Shown here piece after piece: positions 30,072-38,348 of a DNA stretch of 64,000 bases (positions are counted from its first letter, which is position 1; each line of letters opens with the position of its first letter). The stretch covers positions 1-64,000 of the IMG/VR virus record IMGVR_UViG_3300020347_000003. One strand, 5' to 3'. The notes beneath the pieces were generated by a model. The model saw only the letters and a list, made by a program, of their open reading frames with translations. It was not told where the DNA came from and did no database searches. The position numbers and the translations under genes are program-made. The stretch is from a virus.

Positions 30072-30377
30072 TTATTCCCTTGGAAAGCCTTCTTGTACGA
30101 ATACACCCATTGTACCGATTTGACCATCAGTAAGCTGCATGGCTTGTGGCCACATCATCTGCGACTGGGGACCTACTATCTCACCATTCTTATAGAGTGT
30201 GAGCTTGGTGATGATTTCATCAGCAGATTTGTCATAGAGAGAAGGGCCAATGCCACCCTCACCACGAGCTCCATGGCAAGCTGCACATGTATTCCACTGT
30301 TGACGAATTTCATAGAAACGATCTGCACTTGCGGGGAGTGCGAAAAGAATGCAAGTAAAAGCGATCAAATATTTCAT
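30072..30377 (-). CDS. Periplasmic class I c-type cytochrome (101 aa)
   Basis: Signal peptide MKYLIAFTCILFALPASA, then one heme-binding CAACH (C31, C34, H35) followed by GARGEGGIGPSL, and a C-terminal part with Met ligand candidates (M74, M75, M80 in SQMMWPQAM). Length and plan are those of a soluble c553/c5-like cytochrome that carries electrons to oxidases. Maturation would rely on the host Ccm system. The frame opens 5 codons earlier; ATG at 30375-30377 has GAGGA upstream. A phage-encoded cytochrome c is rare. Confidence 0.88.
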   Translation of the reverse strand: MKYLIAFTCILFALPASADRFYEIRQQWNTCAACHGARGEGGIGPSLYDKSADEIITKLTLYKNGEIVGPQSQMMWPQAMQLTDGQIGTMGVFVQEGFPRE

Positions 30378-30388
30378 AAAGGTTATCC

Positions 30389-30553
30389 TCATTTTGTATC
30401 ATAATAAATGCATGTATATGTATGGCGATTATCAGTCTCACCACATACCATACAACGGTTTTGTTGCTCTTTGTAATCAAACTGCCGGTGGTGTTTATCT
30501 TCCCACACAGCGCGTTCGGTTAATTTCTTTTGATCTTCAGTTGTATCAGTCAT
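30389..30553 (-). CDS. Small zinc-finger-like protein (54 aa)
   Basis: Found by translation between SHMT and cytochrome c. A CxxC (CMVCGETDNRHTYTCIYY) with later His and Cys could bind zinc. Start overlaps the SHMT stop region and the stop overlaps the next frame by ATGA. Function unknown. Confidence 0.6.
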   Translation of the reverse strand: MTDTTEDQKKLTERAVWEDKHHRQFDYKEQQNRCMVCGETDNRHTYTCIYYDTK

Positions 30554-31691
30554 TTAAGTATTTCACGATTCTCTCGGCCAAATGTGCAAACCAAATCTCA
30601 TCGCGTCCTCTTGTTGTCTCAGCGGCAGTGCCGATTCGTATACCAGATGTTTCCATAAATGGTCGGGGATCATTTGGTATTCCATTTTTGTTGACTGTAA
30701 TCCTGCGACCCTCAAGTCTATCGGCCGCTTCTCTACCCGAATATTTGCTTTTACTCAAATCGAGTAGAATGATATGGCTGTCAGTACCACCTGTAAGAAT
30801 ATCAAAACCAGCTTCAGTAAAGATACCAGCCATGGCCTGAGCATTCTTAATTACCTGAGCTCCATATTTCTCAAAGTCGACAGTAGAAGCCTCAACAAAA
30901 GCTTGAGCCTTGGCAGCAATAATATTCATCAATGGACCACCCTGTGTACCAGGAAAGACAGAACTATTAATTCTTCTACTGTGTGCCTTATCGTTCCATA
31001 GGATAATGCCACCTCGTGGACCACGTAATGTCTTGTGTGTCGTACTGGTAACAACATCGGCATATTCAAGAGGGCTGTCGTATACACCAGCTGCAATCAA
31101 ACCCGAATAGTGTGCCATATCAACCATCAGGAGGGCTCCGGCTTGATCAGCAATAAATCTAAATGCCTCCCAATCAATTTGCCGAGGGTATGCTGACGCA
31201 CCAGCGATAATCATTCTTGGTCTATAACTACATGCCAATTTCATAACTTCTTCGTAGTCGATATATCCATTTTCGTCCACACCATATGTCATGGCATCAT
31301 AGATCTTACCGGACATATTGACTGGAGCCCCATGTGAGAGGTGACCACCAGATGCGAGATCCATACCTAAGATTCTATCACCGGGCGTTAAGAAAGCTTG
31401 AAAGACAGCACCGTTAGCATTTGCACCAGAGTGAGGTTGGACATTGGCAAATTCACAATCATAAAGAGATTTGAGCTGTTCGATTGCAAATGTTTCAATC
31501 TCGTCCATATGATCACAGCCATTGTAATAACGCCGGCCTGGGTAGCCTTCAGCATATTTGTTTGTAAACACTGAGCCACATAGTGCCATTACCTCATCAC
31601 TGGCAAAATTCTCACTCGCGATTAACTCTATAGTAGTTTCTTGACGTTTCATTTCATTACGCCATATTAAATCAATCTCGGGGTGTAACAA
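30546..31691 (-). CDS. glyA: Serine hydroxymethyltransferase (381 aa)
   Basis: PLP enzyme converting serine + THF to glycine + methylene-THF. Motifs: IELIASENFAS (22-32), NKYAEGYPGRRYYNGC (44-59), VQPHSGANANGAVF, VDMAHYSGLIAAG, and the PLP lysine K220 in TSTTHKTLRGPRGG. Slightly short (host enzymes about 415 aa) but all core parts are present. The start is a TTG with GGAGGAC upstream; it keeps the family's N-terminal PEIDLIWRNE helix. Products feed both ThyX and ALAS encoded nearby. Confidence 0.95.
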   Translation of the reverse strand: MLHPEIDLIWRNEMKRQETTIELIASENFASDEVMALCGSVFTNKYAEGYPGRRYYNGCDHMDEIETFAIEQLKSLYDCEFANVQPHSGANANGAVFQAFLTPGDRILGMDLASGGHLSHGAPVNMSGKIYDAMTYGVDENGYIDYEEVMKLACSYRPRMIIAGASAYPRQIDWEAFRFIADQAGALLMVDMAHYSGLIAAGVYDSPLEYADVVTSTTHKTLRGPRGGIILWNDKAHSRRINSSVFPGTQGGPLMNIIAAKAQAFVEASTVDFEKYGAQVIKNAQAMAGIFTEAGFDILTGGTDSHIILLDLSKSKYSGREAADRLEGRRITVNKNGIPNDPRPFMETSGIRIGTAAETTRGRDEIWFAHLAERIVKYLND

Positions 31692-31935
31692 GACTTGTGT
31701 CCTCCATCATTAATTGTGTTTGAACCGCTGAGTAAAACTCTCTGTAGTGACCGATATATTTATCGTCCCACCATATGTGAGGTATCTTTTGCATGTCGAC
31801 ATGTTCTGAACGAAGTTGCCTGTAGTATTTGGACAGACCAATATCTTTATATTCGTACGGGATTCCGTACTTCTTTGCAAGACTTACTGCATCATGGCAG
31901 AATCCACACTGCGCTGTGCCGTAAATTGTGATCAT
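31672..31935 (-). CDS. Glutaredoxin (87 aa)
   Basis: CGFC redox motif in ITIYGTAQCGFCHDAVSLAK, then a TxxP-like cis-Pro segment (VDMQKIPHIWWDDKYIGHY). Full length for a glutaredoxin. It can reduce ribonucleotide reductase, which here also has its own fused Grx domain. ATGA overlap with 31932-32282. Confidence 0.9.
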   Translation of the reverse strand: MITIYGTAQCGFCHDAVSLAKKYGIPYEYKDIGLSKYYRQLRSEHVDMQKIPHIWWDDKYIGHYREFYSAVQTQLMMEDTSLVTPRD

Positions 31936-32282
31936 GACTTAGGTTTCATTTCTTCCCAATTATCGATGAAGGCTAACTTCTTTTCTTCACCCCAACCATC
32001 TGGACCTTCGACGAGATATCTATTATCAGTGTCGAAAATATTTAGCATTGCCTCTCGGTCAACGAGTGTCATATCAACCACGTGCTGACCTAAAAATGAC
32101 TGAGAGAATTCCTTGGCTTGTTCAGCCACGACACATTCTTCGAGCCACACTAATGCGGTCTCTTCGTCCAAGTCGTGATCTTTGTTTAGTTCTTGTAGTC
32201 TTTCAACTGGAATAACATATCTTTGTCTGAAGGTAGACACTACCGTTGCGACTGCATACTTGCCTTCAATTTCACTTTTCAT
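31932..32282 (-). CDS. Hypothetical protein (116 aa)
   Basis: MKSEIEGKYAVATVVSTFRQ then RYVIPVERLQELNKDHDLDE and an acidic helical C-terminus ending NWEEMKPKS. The frame opens at a TTG; ATG at 32280-32282 with AGGTGATT upstream is chosen. Similar proteins of unknown function occur beside nrd genes in marine T4-like phages. Confidence 0.6.
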   Translation of the reverse strand: MKSEIEGKYAVATVVSTFRQRYVIPVERLQELNKDHDLDEETALVWLEECVVAEQAKEFSQSFLGQHVVDMTLVDREAMLNIFDTDNRYLVEGPDGWGEEKKLAFIDNWEEMKPKS

Positions 32283-32298
32283 AATCAAATCACCTTTT

Positions 32299-32442
32299 TT
32301 AAATGAATAATAAACCTACAAAGAATCCTATATTTAGCCCTAATGAGCAGGCCAATATAAAATCCTTCGAAAAACTAGACTTCTCAAACGTTACTGCGTG
32401 GCTCTCGTCCACTACCCTGTAATGTATTTTGCTGTTTTCCAT
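32299..32442 (-). CDS. Possible small tail-anchored protein (47 aa)
   Basis: MENSKIHYRVVDESHAVTFE then a C-terminal hydrophobic helix (FILACSLGLNIGFFVGLLFI). It overlaps the next gene upstream by 59 nt in another frame; a GTG 30 nt further in would reduce the overlap. No strong ribosome-binding site at the ATG. Confidence 0.4.
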   Translation of the reverse strand: MENSKIHYRVVDESHAVTFEKSSFSKDFILACSLGLNIGFFVGLLFI

Positions 32443-32551
32443 CCGATTTGATTAATACCCTTGTTCTAATATCAGATCCAAAGTCTCGAGCATAAACCGT
32501 TTTACCACGGTCGGGTGACTCGTAGATTTTTGGTGCGTTCGTATCTTTCAT
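32384..32551 (-). CDS. Small hypothetical protein (55 aa)
   Basis: MKDTNAPKIYESPDRGKTVY, then ARDFGSDIRTRVLIKSDGKQ. GGAGTTGTTGAA lies before the ATG. The short positively charged product resembles conserved small proteins of marine phages; function unknown. Confidence 0.5.
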   Translation of the reverse strand: MKDTNAPKIYESPDRGKTVYARDFGSDIRTRVLIKSDGKQQNTLQGSGREPRSNV

Positions 32552-32562
32552 TTCAACAACTC

Positions 32563-32817
32563 CTACATATTTTTGACATTATCTTGAATTCTTGCCCAGA
32601 TATATTCTGCTTCTGGGAATTCGACCATCTCGTCCACTTGCATGTCGATATAGTCTAGCTCGTCTAAATTGGATGTGGTCACCTCTAGTTTCCACATGTC
32701 AATAATAGCCTGGCTAAATGCTGCGTTATTCAATGCTTGAGGTCCAAAAGCTCTCACGAGATCTTCCAGTGAATACTCACGTGGGGGCTGTTCATTTCTT
32801 CTATCCTTTTTGGCCAT
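32563..32817 (-). CDS. Hypothetical protein (84 aa)
   Basis: [20 protein letters not shown] then an acidic helical body (DELDYIDMQVDEMVEFPEAE). It overlaps the end of the DUF454-like gene by 17 nt. Function unknown. Confidence 0.6.
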   Translation of the reverse strand: MAKKDRRNEQPPREYSLEDLVRAFGPQALNNAAFSQAIIDMWKLEVTTSNLDELDYIDMQVDEMVEFPEAEYIWARIQDNVKNM

Positions 32818-33244
32818 GTGCAGTGTCTCCTTTCAACCAACCGATCTTTTCACCGGCTTTTACTCGACGATCATACTCTTCTACAGAACCTGGATATCTC
32901 CAAGCCCAAACAAGCCAGAAAAGCATGAATAAACCTATACTAATTGTAGCAACTAGCTTTAATTGTAAATAAAGAATCCAACTAAAACTGAATAGACAAC
33001 AAGCCAACATGACATATTTAGCTTTCGTTGGATAAATTCTTTTATTTGTCCAATTCTGTACATAAGGTCCAAATGTGGGATGTTCCCACACCCATTTTTC
33101 TAGTTTAGGTGAACTTTTACTAAAACACCATAACGCAAGAAGTAGAAAAGAAGTGGTCGGAATGCCCGGTACGAGGGCTCCTATGTAAGCCATTCCCACC
33201 GATAACAGTCCTGCTGCTCTCCACAAATTTCTACGTATGTTCAT
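32801..33244 (-). CDS. DUF454 (YbaN-like) inner-membrane protein (147 aa)
   Basis: Starts [20 protein letters not shown], followed by [20 protein letters not shown], then [15 protein letters not shown] and two more helices: the DUF454/YbaN pattern. Four membrane helices predicted. Host-derived look (this family is cellular). It overlaps the end of hemA by 14 nt, so it is likely co-translated with ALAS. Function of the family is unknown. Confidence 0.88.
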   Translation of the reverse strand: MNIRRNLWRAAGLLSVGMAYIGALVPGIPTTSFLLLALWCFSKSSPKLEKWVWEHPTFGPYVQNWTNKRIYPTKAKYVMLACCLFSFSWILYLQLKLVATISIGLFMLFWLVWAWRYPGSVEEYDRRVKAGEKIGWLKGDTAHGQKG

Positions 33245-34430
33245 TAAATACTCCCTTCAAAGCTGTGACCAAGTCATGCATCATGCCATCATCATGTAAT
33301 GGTGTTGGTGTAATTCTCAATCGTTCTGTTCCCACATCTACAGTGGGGTAATTTATTGGTTGAATGTATAATCCATATTTATTTAACAAAGTATCACTTA
33401 TCGATTTACATTTCTTTGCATCACCCACCATTACGGGGACAATGTGTGTACATGCCGAATCGTGTACTTTCAATCCAGCATTTTTGATCATTCTTTTCAA
33501 AGTAGCAGCACGTTCTTGATGCTGTTCTCTTAGATTGTCATGATCTTTTAAATAACGTATTGACGCAATGGCTCCTGCACAAACGACAGGTGATGTTGAG
33601 GTGGTGAAGATGAAGCCGGACGCAACAGACCGAATTGCATCAAGAACATCACTATCACCAGCAATATACCCACCGTGGCAACCAAACGCCTTTCCAAGTG
33701 TTCCATTTATAATATCTACCCTATCTTCCTCTATTCTCTCACAAAATCCAGCTCCTGTCAACCCATAAAGACCGACTGCGTGAACTTCATCAATATATGT
33801 GATAGCATTATACTCTTCTGCCAGATCACAAATTTCCTTAATCGGTGAGACGTCTCCATCCATACTGTATACCGACTCAAAGACGATGCAAGGTGTCTTA
33901 CCTTCCATCTTGGCCCATTGTAAATAAAATCTCAGTTCACGTAGGTCATTATGTTGCCAGACTTTCTTATCGGCACCACTGTGTCGAATACCTTGAATCA
34001 TGCTGGCATGATTTTTCGAATCACTCAGATAAACAAGATTGGGAATGATTTCTGCCAGAGCAACCAATGACCATTCATTGGCGACATAGGCTGATGTGAA
34101 TAGAACGGCAGATTCTTTTTTATGTAATTCTGCCAATTCTTTTTCCAAAGTTACATGGAAATGAGATGTACCACCGATGTTACGTGTACCACCACTTCCA
34201 GCACCTGTCTTATCAAGAGCAGTATGCATGGCATCAATCACATATTGATTCTGACCCATACATAGATAATCATTTGAACACCAATTTACGATATTCTTTG
34301 GGGCGTATTTTCCATACCAAGTAGCGTTAGGAAATTCACCCCTCGTTCTTACAATATCATTAAAGACTCGATACTTACCTTCGTCTTTTAATGTTTTAAT
34401 TACATCATTAAACGGTGTCTTGTCGATCAT
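33231..34430 (-). CDS. hemA: 5-Aminolevulinate synthase (ALAS, Shemin pathway, 399 aa)
   Basis: Condenses glycine and succinyl-CoA to 5-aminolevulinate, the first step of heme synthesis in alphaproteobacteria. The sequence follows bacterial ALAS over its full length: [45 protein letters not shown] (H142), [25 protein letters not shown] (D214), PLP lysine K247 in NGTLGKAFG, and [13 protein letters not shown] near the end. No CP heme-regulatory motif is seen. The frame is open to 34502; the ATG at 34428-34430 gives the family's normal start, overlapping the previous gene by 23 nt. Confidence 0.96.
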   Translation of the reverse strand: MIDKTPFNDVIKTLKDEGKYRVFNDIVRTRGEFPNATWYGKYAPKNIVNWCSNDYLCMGQNQYVIDAMHTALDKTGAGSGGTRNIGGTSHFHVTLEKELAELHKKESAVLFTSAYVANEWSLVALAEIIPNLVYLSDSKNHASMIQGIRHSGADKKVWQHNDLRELRFYLQWAKMEGKTPCIVFESVYSMDGDVSPIKEICDLAEEYNAITYIDEVHAVGLYGLTGAGFCERIEEDRVDIINGTLGKAFGCHGGYIAGDSDVLDAIRSVASGFIFTTSTSPVVCAGAIASIRYLKDHDNLREQHQERAATLKRMIKNAGLKVHDSACTHIVPVMVGDAKKCKSISDTLLNKYGLYIQPINYPTVDVGTERLRITPTPLHDDGMMHDLVTALKGVFNEHT

Positions 34431-34788
34431 TAACTTTGTCCCAAATATTATCGGCAGTAAACCGATAAGCCCCAATACATTCATACCGAGTCCAATTCTC
34501 AATTAGGCTCAGCATATATCCATTTTCTGCATTATACAGATAATATATATGCCCAACCTTTGGTACAAAATTGTATGTCGCACAATACACCATCTCTGTT
34601 TGTTTTGCTGCTTCTACCAACTCTTCATATTCACGATTGAGTTGATTCAGCCTTTCTTCAAAATATTTGCTGGCATTTGCTCCACGTTCTGTTTTGAAGA
34701 GGTCAGTGTCCGGCAACTGAATAGCCGGAGCACTGACATTCGAACCATAAGGTAGGAGCCCAGGGGCACTAGGCAGCGTATGCTTCAT
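34408..34788 (-). CDS. DUF2452-like protein (126 aa)
   Basis: Begins [20 protein letters not shown], with [19 protein letters not shown] and a conserved-looking [20 protein letters not shown] (the YLY...LSLI pattern of DUF2452). In bacteria this family is small and uncharacterised. It overlaps nrdB upstream (20 nt) and hemA downstream. Confidence 0.65.
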   Translation of the reverse strand: MKHTLPSAPGLLPYGSNVSAPAIQLPDTDLFKTERGANASKYFEERLNQLNREYEELVEAAKQTEMVYCATYNFVPKVGHIYYLYNAENGYMLSLIENWTRYECIGAYRFTADNIWDKVNDRQDTV

Positions 34789-35971
34789 CCCAATTACCCG
34801 ATAAGCCAGCTACTTCATACTCTGTCACTCTGTTCTCAAAGAAGTTGGTATGGTCTGCACCATTCAGTACCCATTCGAGCCAAGAAAGTGGGTTGTCTTT
34901 TACCCTAAAGTTTGGTTTCATACCTAATTGAATCAATCGACGATCTGTGATATATCGAATGTATTGCTTGACCTCTGTCATTTCAAGGCCTTCAATTTGA
35001 CCCATCTTATAGGCTAACTCGACAAATTTGTCTTCTAACTTAACCACCTGACGAGACATTTCATAAATCTCAGCCTTGAATTCATCGTCTACAATACGAG
35101 GATGTTCTTGGCAGAAGACCTTAAACAGTTTAGAGTTACCTTCTACGTGCATTGATTCATCACGGATAGACCATTCGACGACCTTACCCATCCCTTTCAT
35201 CTTACCAAACCGTTGAAAGTTCAGCAACATTACGAATGATGCAAAGAGAGCAACACCTTCATTGAAGACAGATTTTGCAAGAGCGAGACCAAGACCACGC
35301 ATGGTATTAACGTCTGCCTCCATCATGTATTCAATCTTATCAGCCATTTCTTTATACTCCAGAAACGCGTGATATTCTTCATTTGAAAGACCTAGTGTCT
35401 CATTCAAAAGAGCATAAGCTCTCTGGTGAATACCTTCCCGAGCAGCAAACGATGAAAGCATATTGCGAACTTCGTTGTTCTTAAACTTGGGAATGAACTG
35501 ATCAAAATAGTTTTGGCCAACAGCGACATCGCTTTGTGTAAAGAGACGAAGAATGTTGGTGATGTATTCCTTTTCGACATCGGTGATCTTACCACCTTTC
35601 CAGTCAGATACATCTTCAGAGAGGTCGAGCTCGTCTTCAATCCAATGGGCTTTTTCGTGTCGAGTAGTGATGTCAATGGCCCATGGGTAATGAAAAGGCT
35701 TATACGTCTCAGAAAACTCCATTAAACCACCGGATGATTTCTTAATCAAGGTATCAGCAATTTTCATTAAGTCATTATATGTTCCAATTTGCTTGTCGTC
35801 GATAAAGATTTGAGGTACCGACCGGACGTTTGGATATTTCTGGTAGAATGACATTCGTTGCTCTTCATCATCCAATTTAATTTCTGTAAAAGTAAAATTA
35901 TGTAGTTTGAACCATGCCTTTGCCTTATCACAAAACGGGCAAAATGATTTCGAGTAGATTACTACTTGCAT
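34769..35971 (-). CDS. nrdB: Glutaredoxin-NrdB fusion: class I ribonucleotide reductase beta subunit (400 aa)
   Basis: Residues 1-82 are a glutaredoxin (C11-PF-C14, VRSVPQIFIDDKQIG). From about 90 on it is the diiron radical subunit: ligands D148, E179, H182, E238, E272 and H275, and the radical tyrosine Y186 (REGIHQRAYALL). The C-terminal tail (GNWDEAYAA) would dock to NrdA. A fused Grx brings the reductant to the enzyme, as known for a few bacterial R2 proteins. Neighbour genes: alternative oxidase and nrdA upstream. Confidence 0.95.
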   Translation of the reverse strand: MQVVIYSKSFCPFCDKAKAWFKLHNFTFTEIKLDDEEQRMSFYQKYPNVRSVPQIFIDDKQIGTYNDLMKIADTLIKKSSGGLMEFSETYKPFHYPWAIDITTRHEKAHWIEDELDLSEDVSDWKGGKITDVEKEYITNILRLFTQSDVAVGQNYFDQFIPKFKNNEVRNMLSSFAAREGIHQRAYALLNETLGLSNEEYHAFLEYKEMADKIEYMMEADVNTMRGLGLALAKSVFNEGVALFASFVMLLNFQRFGKMKGMGKVVEWSIRDESMHVEGNSKLFKVFCQEHPRIVDDEFKAEIYEMSRQVVKLEDKFVELAYKMGQIEGLEMTEVKQYIRYITDRRLIQLGMKPNFRVKDNPLSWLEWVLNGADHTNFFENRVTEYEVAGLSGNWDEAYAA

Positions 35972-35982
35972 TGGGGGAATCC

Positions 35983-36567
35983 TTATTGAGATAGTTTATA
36001 GTTTGTTTGTGAATGATGCTTCTCGTCTTGTTGTACTCTATAGACCATGTCATAGAGCTTTGCATCAGATTTTAGATCATAATAATCAATTGCCAGTTGT
36101 GGGGCTGGACTGTTATCTATATCACCATGAGCAATCATTTGGAGATAACTTTCATAACTACGTACTGCCTCTTCCTCAAAATAATGTACCATTAGGTGTG
36201 CTGTTTTGGGGAAGAAAATATAAAATATTAAATAATAATGCCAGAATATACATTGTGCCAAGAGAATCAAAGTTCTCTCAACCACATTGGGCTGTGCAAT
36301 CTCAATAAAGAACATGAGATGCATTCTTTCATTTTCGGCTTCGGCTAGAAGTTCTCTAATCTGAGGACCATATCCGGTCTTCAGACTACGAAGGCTGCGA
36401 AGGTGAATCCACATACCAGCGACCATCCCTGGCACACCGGCAATTGTTTCAAGCACTACAGCCCTGTGTCCGTATCTTTTGGCAAAGAACGTATCTGCAA
36501 AGAACCGAAAGAATTTTGTTTGACCATAGGCAAATGAATGGCTCAGCCTCTCTCTTACCCCTGGCAT
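35983..36567 (-). CDS. Alternative oxidase (AOX/PTOX-type quinol oxidase, 194 aa)
   Basis: Diiron quinol oxidase that reduces oxygen to water without pumping protons. Motifs: VVLETIAGVPGMV (E40), AEAENERMHLMFF (E80, H83), HYFEEEAVRSYESY (E132) and QQDEKHHSQTNYKL (E182, H185): all six ligands are present. Core is short (194 aa) but complete. It lies between nrdA and nrdB, overlapping nrdA by 13 nt. The ATG at 36565-36567 is used; a GTG 9 nt earlier is possible. Confidence 0.94.
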   Translation of the reverse strand: MPGVRERLSHSFAYGQTKFFRFFADTFFAKRYGHRAVVLETIAGVPGMVAGMWIHLRSLRSLKTGYGPQIRELLAEAENERMHLMFFIEIAQPNVVERTLILLAQCIFWHYYLIFYIFFPKTAHLMVHYFEEEAVRSYESYLQMIAHGDIDNSPAPQLAIDYYDLKSDAKLYDMVYRVQQDEKHHSQTNYKLSQ

Positions 36568-38339
36568 GCCACACACTCGTCTTGATTATCTTCTTTGCCA
36601 TTTACAAAACTACCAGGAGTCACCAGGTTGTCTAGCTTCTCTCGCTCAACCTTTTGTGAGACGTTTTCAGCCTTGTTTGATGATTCTGTGCGAAGATAAT
36701 ATAACCCCTTGCAGCCCTGTTTCCAAGCTTGATAATGTACCTTATGGAGATAACCTTTGTCGGCTCCAGCAGGGAAGAATATATTCAAAGATTGCCCTTG
36801 GCATAAATGTTCTTGTCGATCACCAGCCAATCGAATGAGCCACAACTGATCAAGTTCAATTGCCGTTTTAAATACATCTTTTACATGATCAGACAAGAAG
36901 CGCAAATGTTGTACTGATCCACCATTCGTAATAATTGATGACCAGATTTCATCGGTATTCTGACCCAGACGATCTAGTTCTGCCTCTAGGTATGGGTTCT
37001 TGTTTAGATGTGATCCCACACGAGTACGAGACGTGAATGCATTGGCTTTCCAAGGCTCGATGCTGGGTGATGTATCTACAATCATTGAAGAATTTGCATT
37101 CGGAGCAATTGCCAACATATGTGCATTACGTCGACCCGTGCCTTTCATGTCTGGAGCCTCTCCTTTTTCTGCACCCATCTGCAGTGTAGCTTTTACGGCT
37201 CTTGTTTTCATCAACGAAAAGATCTCGTCATTCTTTTCTACTGCTTCCTGTGAAGCGAATGGGATCATGTTCTTTTGAAAGTATGAGTGCAGACCCATAG
37301 CCCCAAGACCTAGTGATCTCTCACGCTGTGCACTGAATCGAGCTCGGTGAATTTCATCACCAGCATGATCAATGAAAAACTGCAGTACATTGTCAAGATA
37401 GACTATAAGGTCTTCGATCATTTGCGAATTTTTCCAATCGTCGTATCTCTCCACATTGACCGAAGATAGACAACACACAGCAGTACGATCTTCACTGGTC
37501 ACGAGGTGAATTTCATTACATAGATTAGAACCACGAATCTTCAGGCCGAGATCTTGTTGTGATTGCGGTAGCGCTCTATTTGCAGTATCGATAAAGTTTA
37601 GGTAAGGTTCACCTGTTCGATATCGAGTTTCTAATAGATGTTCCCACAATTTACGAGCCTTGGTTGTATCTCTCACTGAATCATCATCGGGATCAATCAA
37701 ATCCCAATCAGCTCCGGCTTCAACAGCTTCCATGAACTTATCAGTTATATTCACAGCGTGATGTAGGTTGAGATTCTTACGATTCACATCACCAGTTGGA
37801 ATTCTCATGTTTGCAAATTCAATGATGTCTGGATGGTCACAGTCGATATAGGCTGCATAAGATCCCTTTCGAGTTCTACCTTGACGATACGCAACCATAT
37901 CTGCATCAACCGTATGTAGAAATGGCATCGGACCAGGAGCCTTCTTTGATACTGCTCGAATATCAGACCAATGACCACCGACACCACCACCCTTGACCGA
38001 CAGCCACCGAAGCTCGGCACTATGGTCAATCAGACCCTCTAGTGAATCTGGTACGTAAGTAAGAAAACACGAAATGGGTAACGCCTTTACAGGCTCACCT
38101 TCGATAGGAGCGTTTGAGAGAACTGGTGAAGCAAACATAAACCAACCTTTCGAAACGTAATCATAAATGCGTTGTGCAAGTTCTAAATCACCATAGGAAT
38201 AAGCCACTGCCGCGCGTGCAAATGCTTGTTGTGGAGTCTTCTCGTCTTCACGGCAGTAATAATCTTTCAATAACTTTGCTGACTGCTCCGATAGCAGTCT
38301 ATTTCTTCTATTATCAATTCGGATACCTAGGTGATCCAT
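36555..38339 (-). CDS. nrdA: Ribonucleotide reductase alpha subunit NrdA (594 aa)
   Basis: Class I large subunit: FASPVLSNAP, ISCFLTYVPDSLEG, GGGVGGHWSDIR, GSNLCNEIHLVTSEDRTAVC (active-site Cys), and late LAIAPNANSSMIVDTSPSIE and a C-terminal ECVAC pair that shuttles electrons. It starts directly in the catalytic domain, with no ATP-cone at the N-terminus, so dATP shutdown of the ATP-cone type is not expected. At 594 aa it is shorter than E. coli NrdA (761). Confidence 0.96.
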   Translation of the reverse strand: MDHLGIRIDNRRNRLLSEQSAKLLKDYYCREDEKTPQQAFARAAVAYSYGDLELAQRIYDYVSKGWFMFASPVLSNAPIEGEPVKALPISCFLTYVPDSLEGLIDHSAELRWLSVKGGGVGGHWSDIRAVSKKAPGPMPFLHTVDADMVAYRQGRTRKGSYAAYIDCDHPDIIEFANMRIPTGDVNRKNLNLHHAVNITDKFMEAVEAGADWDLIDPDDDSVRDTTKARKLWEHLLETRYRTGEPYLNFIDTANRALPQSQQDLGLKIRGSNLCNEIHLVTSEDRTAVCCLSSVNVERYDDWKNSQMIEDLIVYLDNVLQFFIDHAGDEIHRARFSAQRERSLGLGAMGLHSYFQKNMIPFASQEAVEKNDEIFSLMKTRAVKATLQMGAEKGEAPDMKGTGRRNAHMLAIAPNANSSMIVDTSPSIEPWKANAFTSRTRVGSHLNKNPYLEAELDRLGQNTDEIWSSIITNGGSVQHLRFLSDHVKDVFKTAIELDQLWLIRLAGDRQEHLCQGQSLNIFFPAGADKGYLHKVHYQAWKQGCKGLYYLRTESSNKAENVSQKVEREKLDNLVTPGSFVNGKEDNQDECVACQG

Positions 38340-38348
38340 GTCTGCTCC

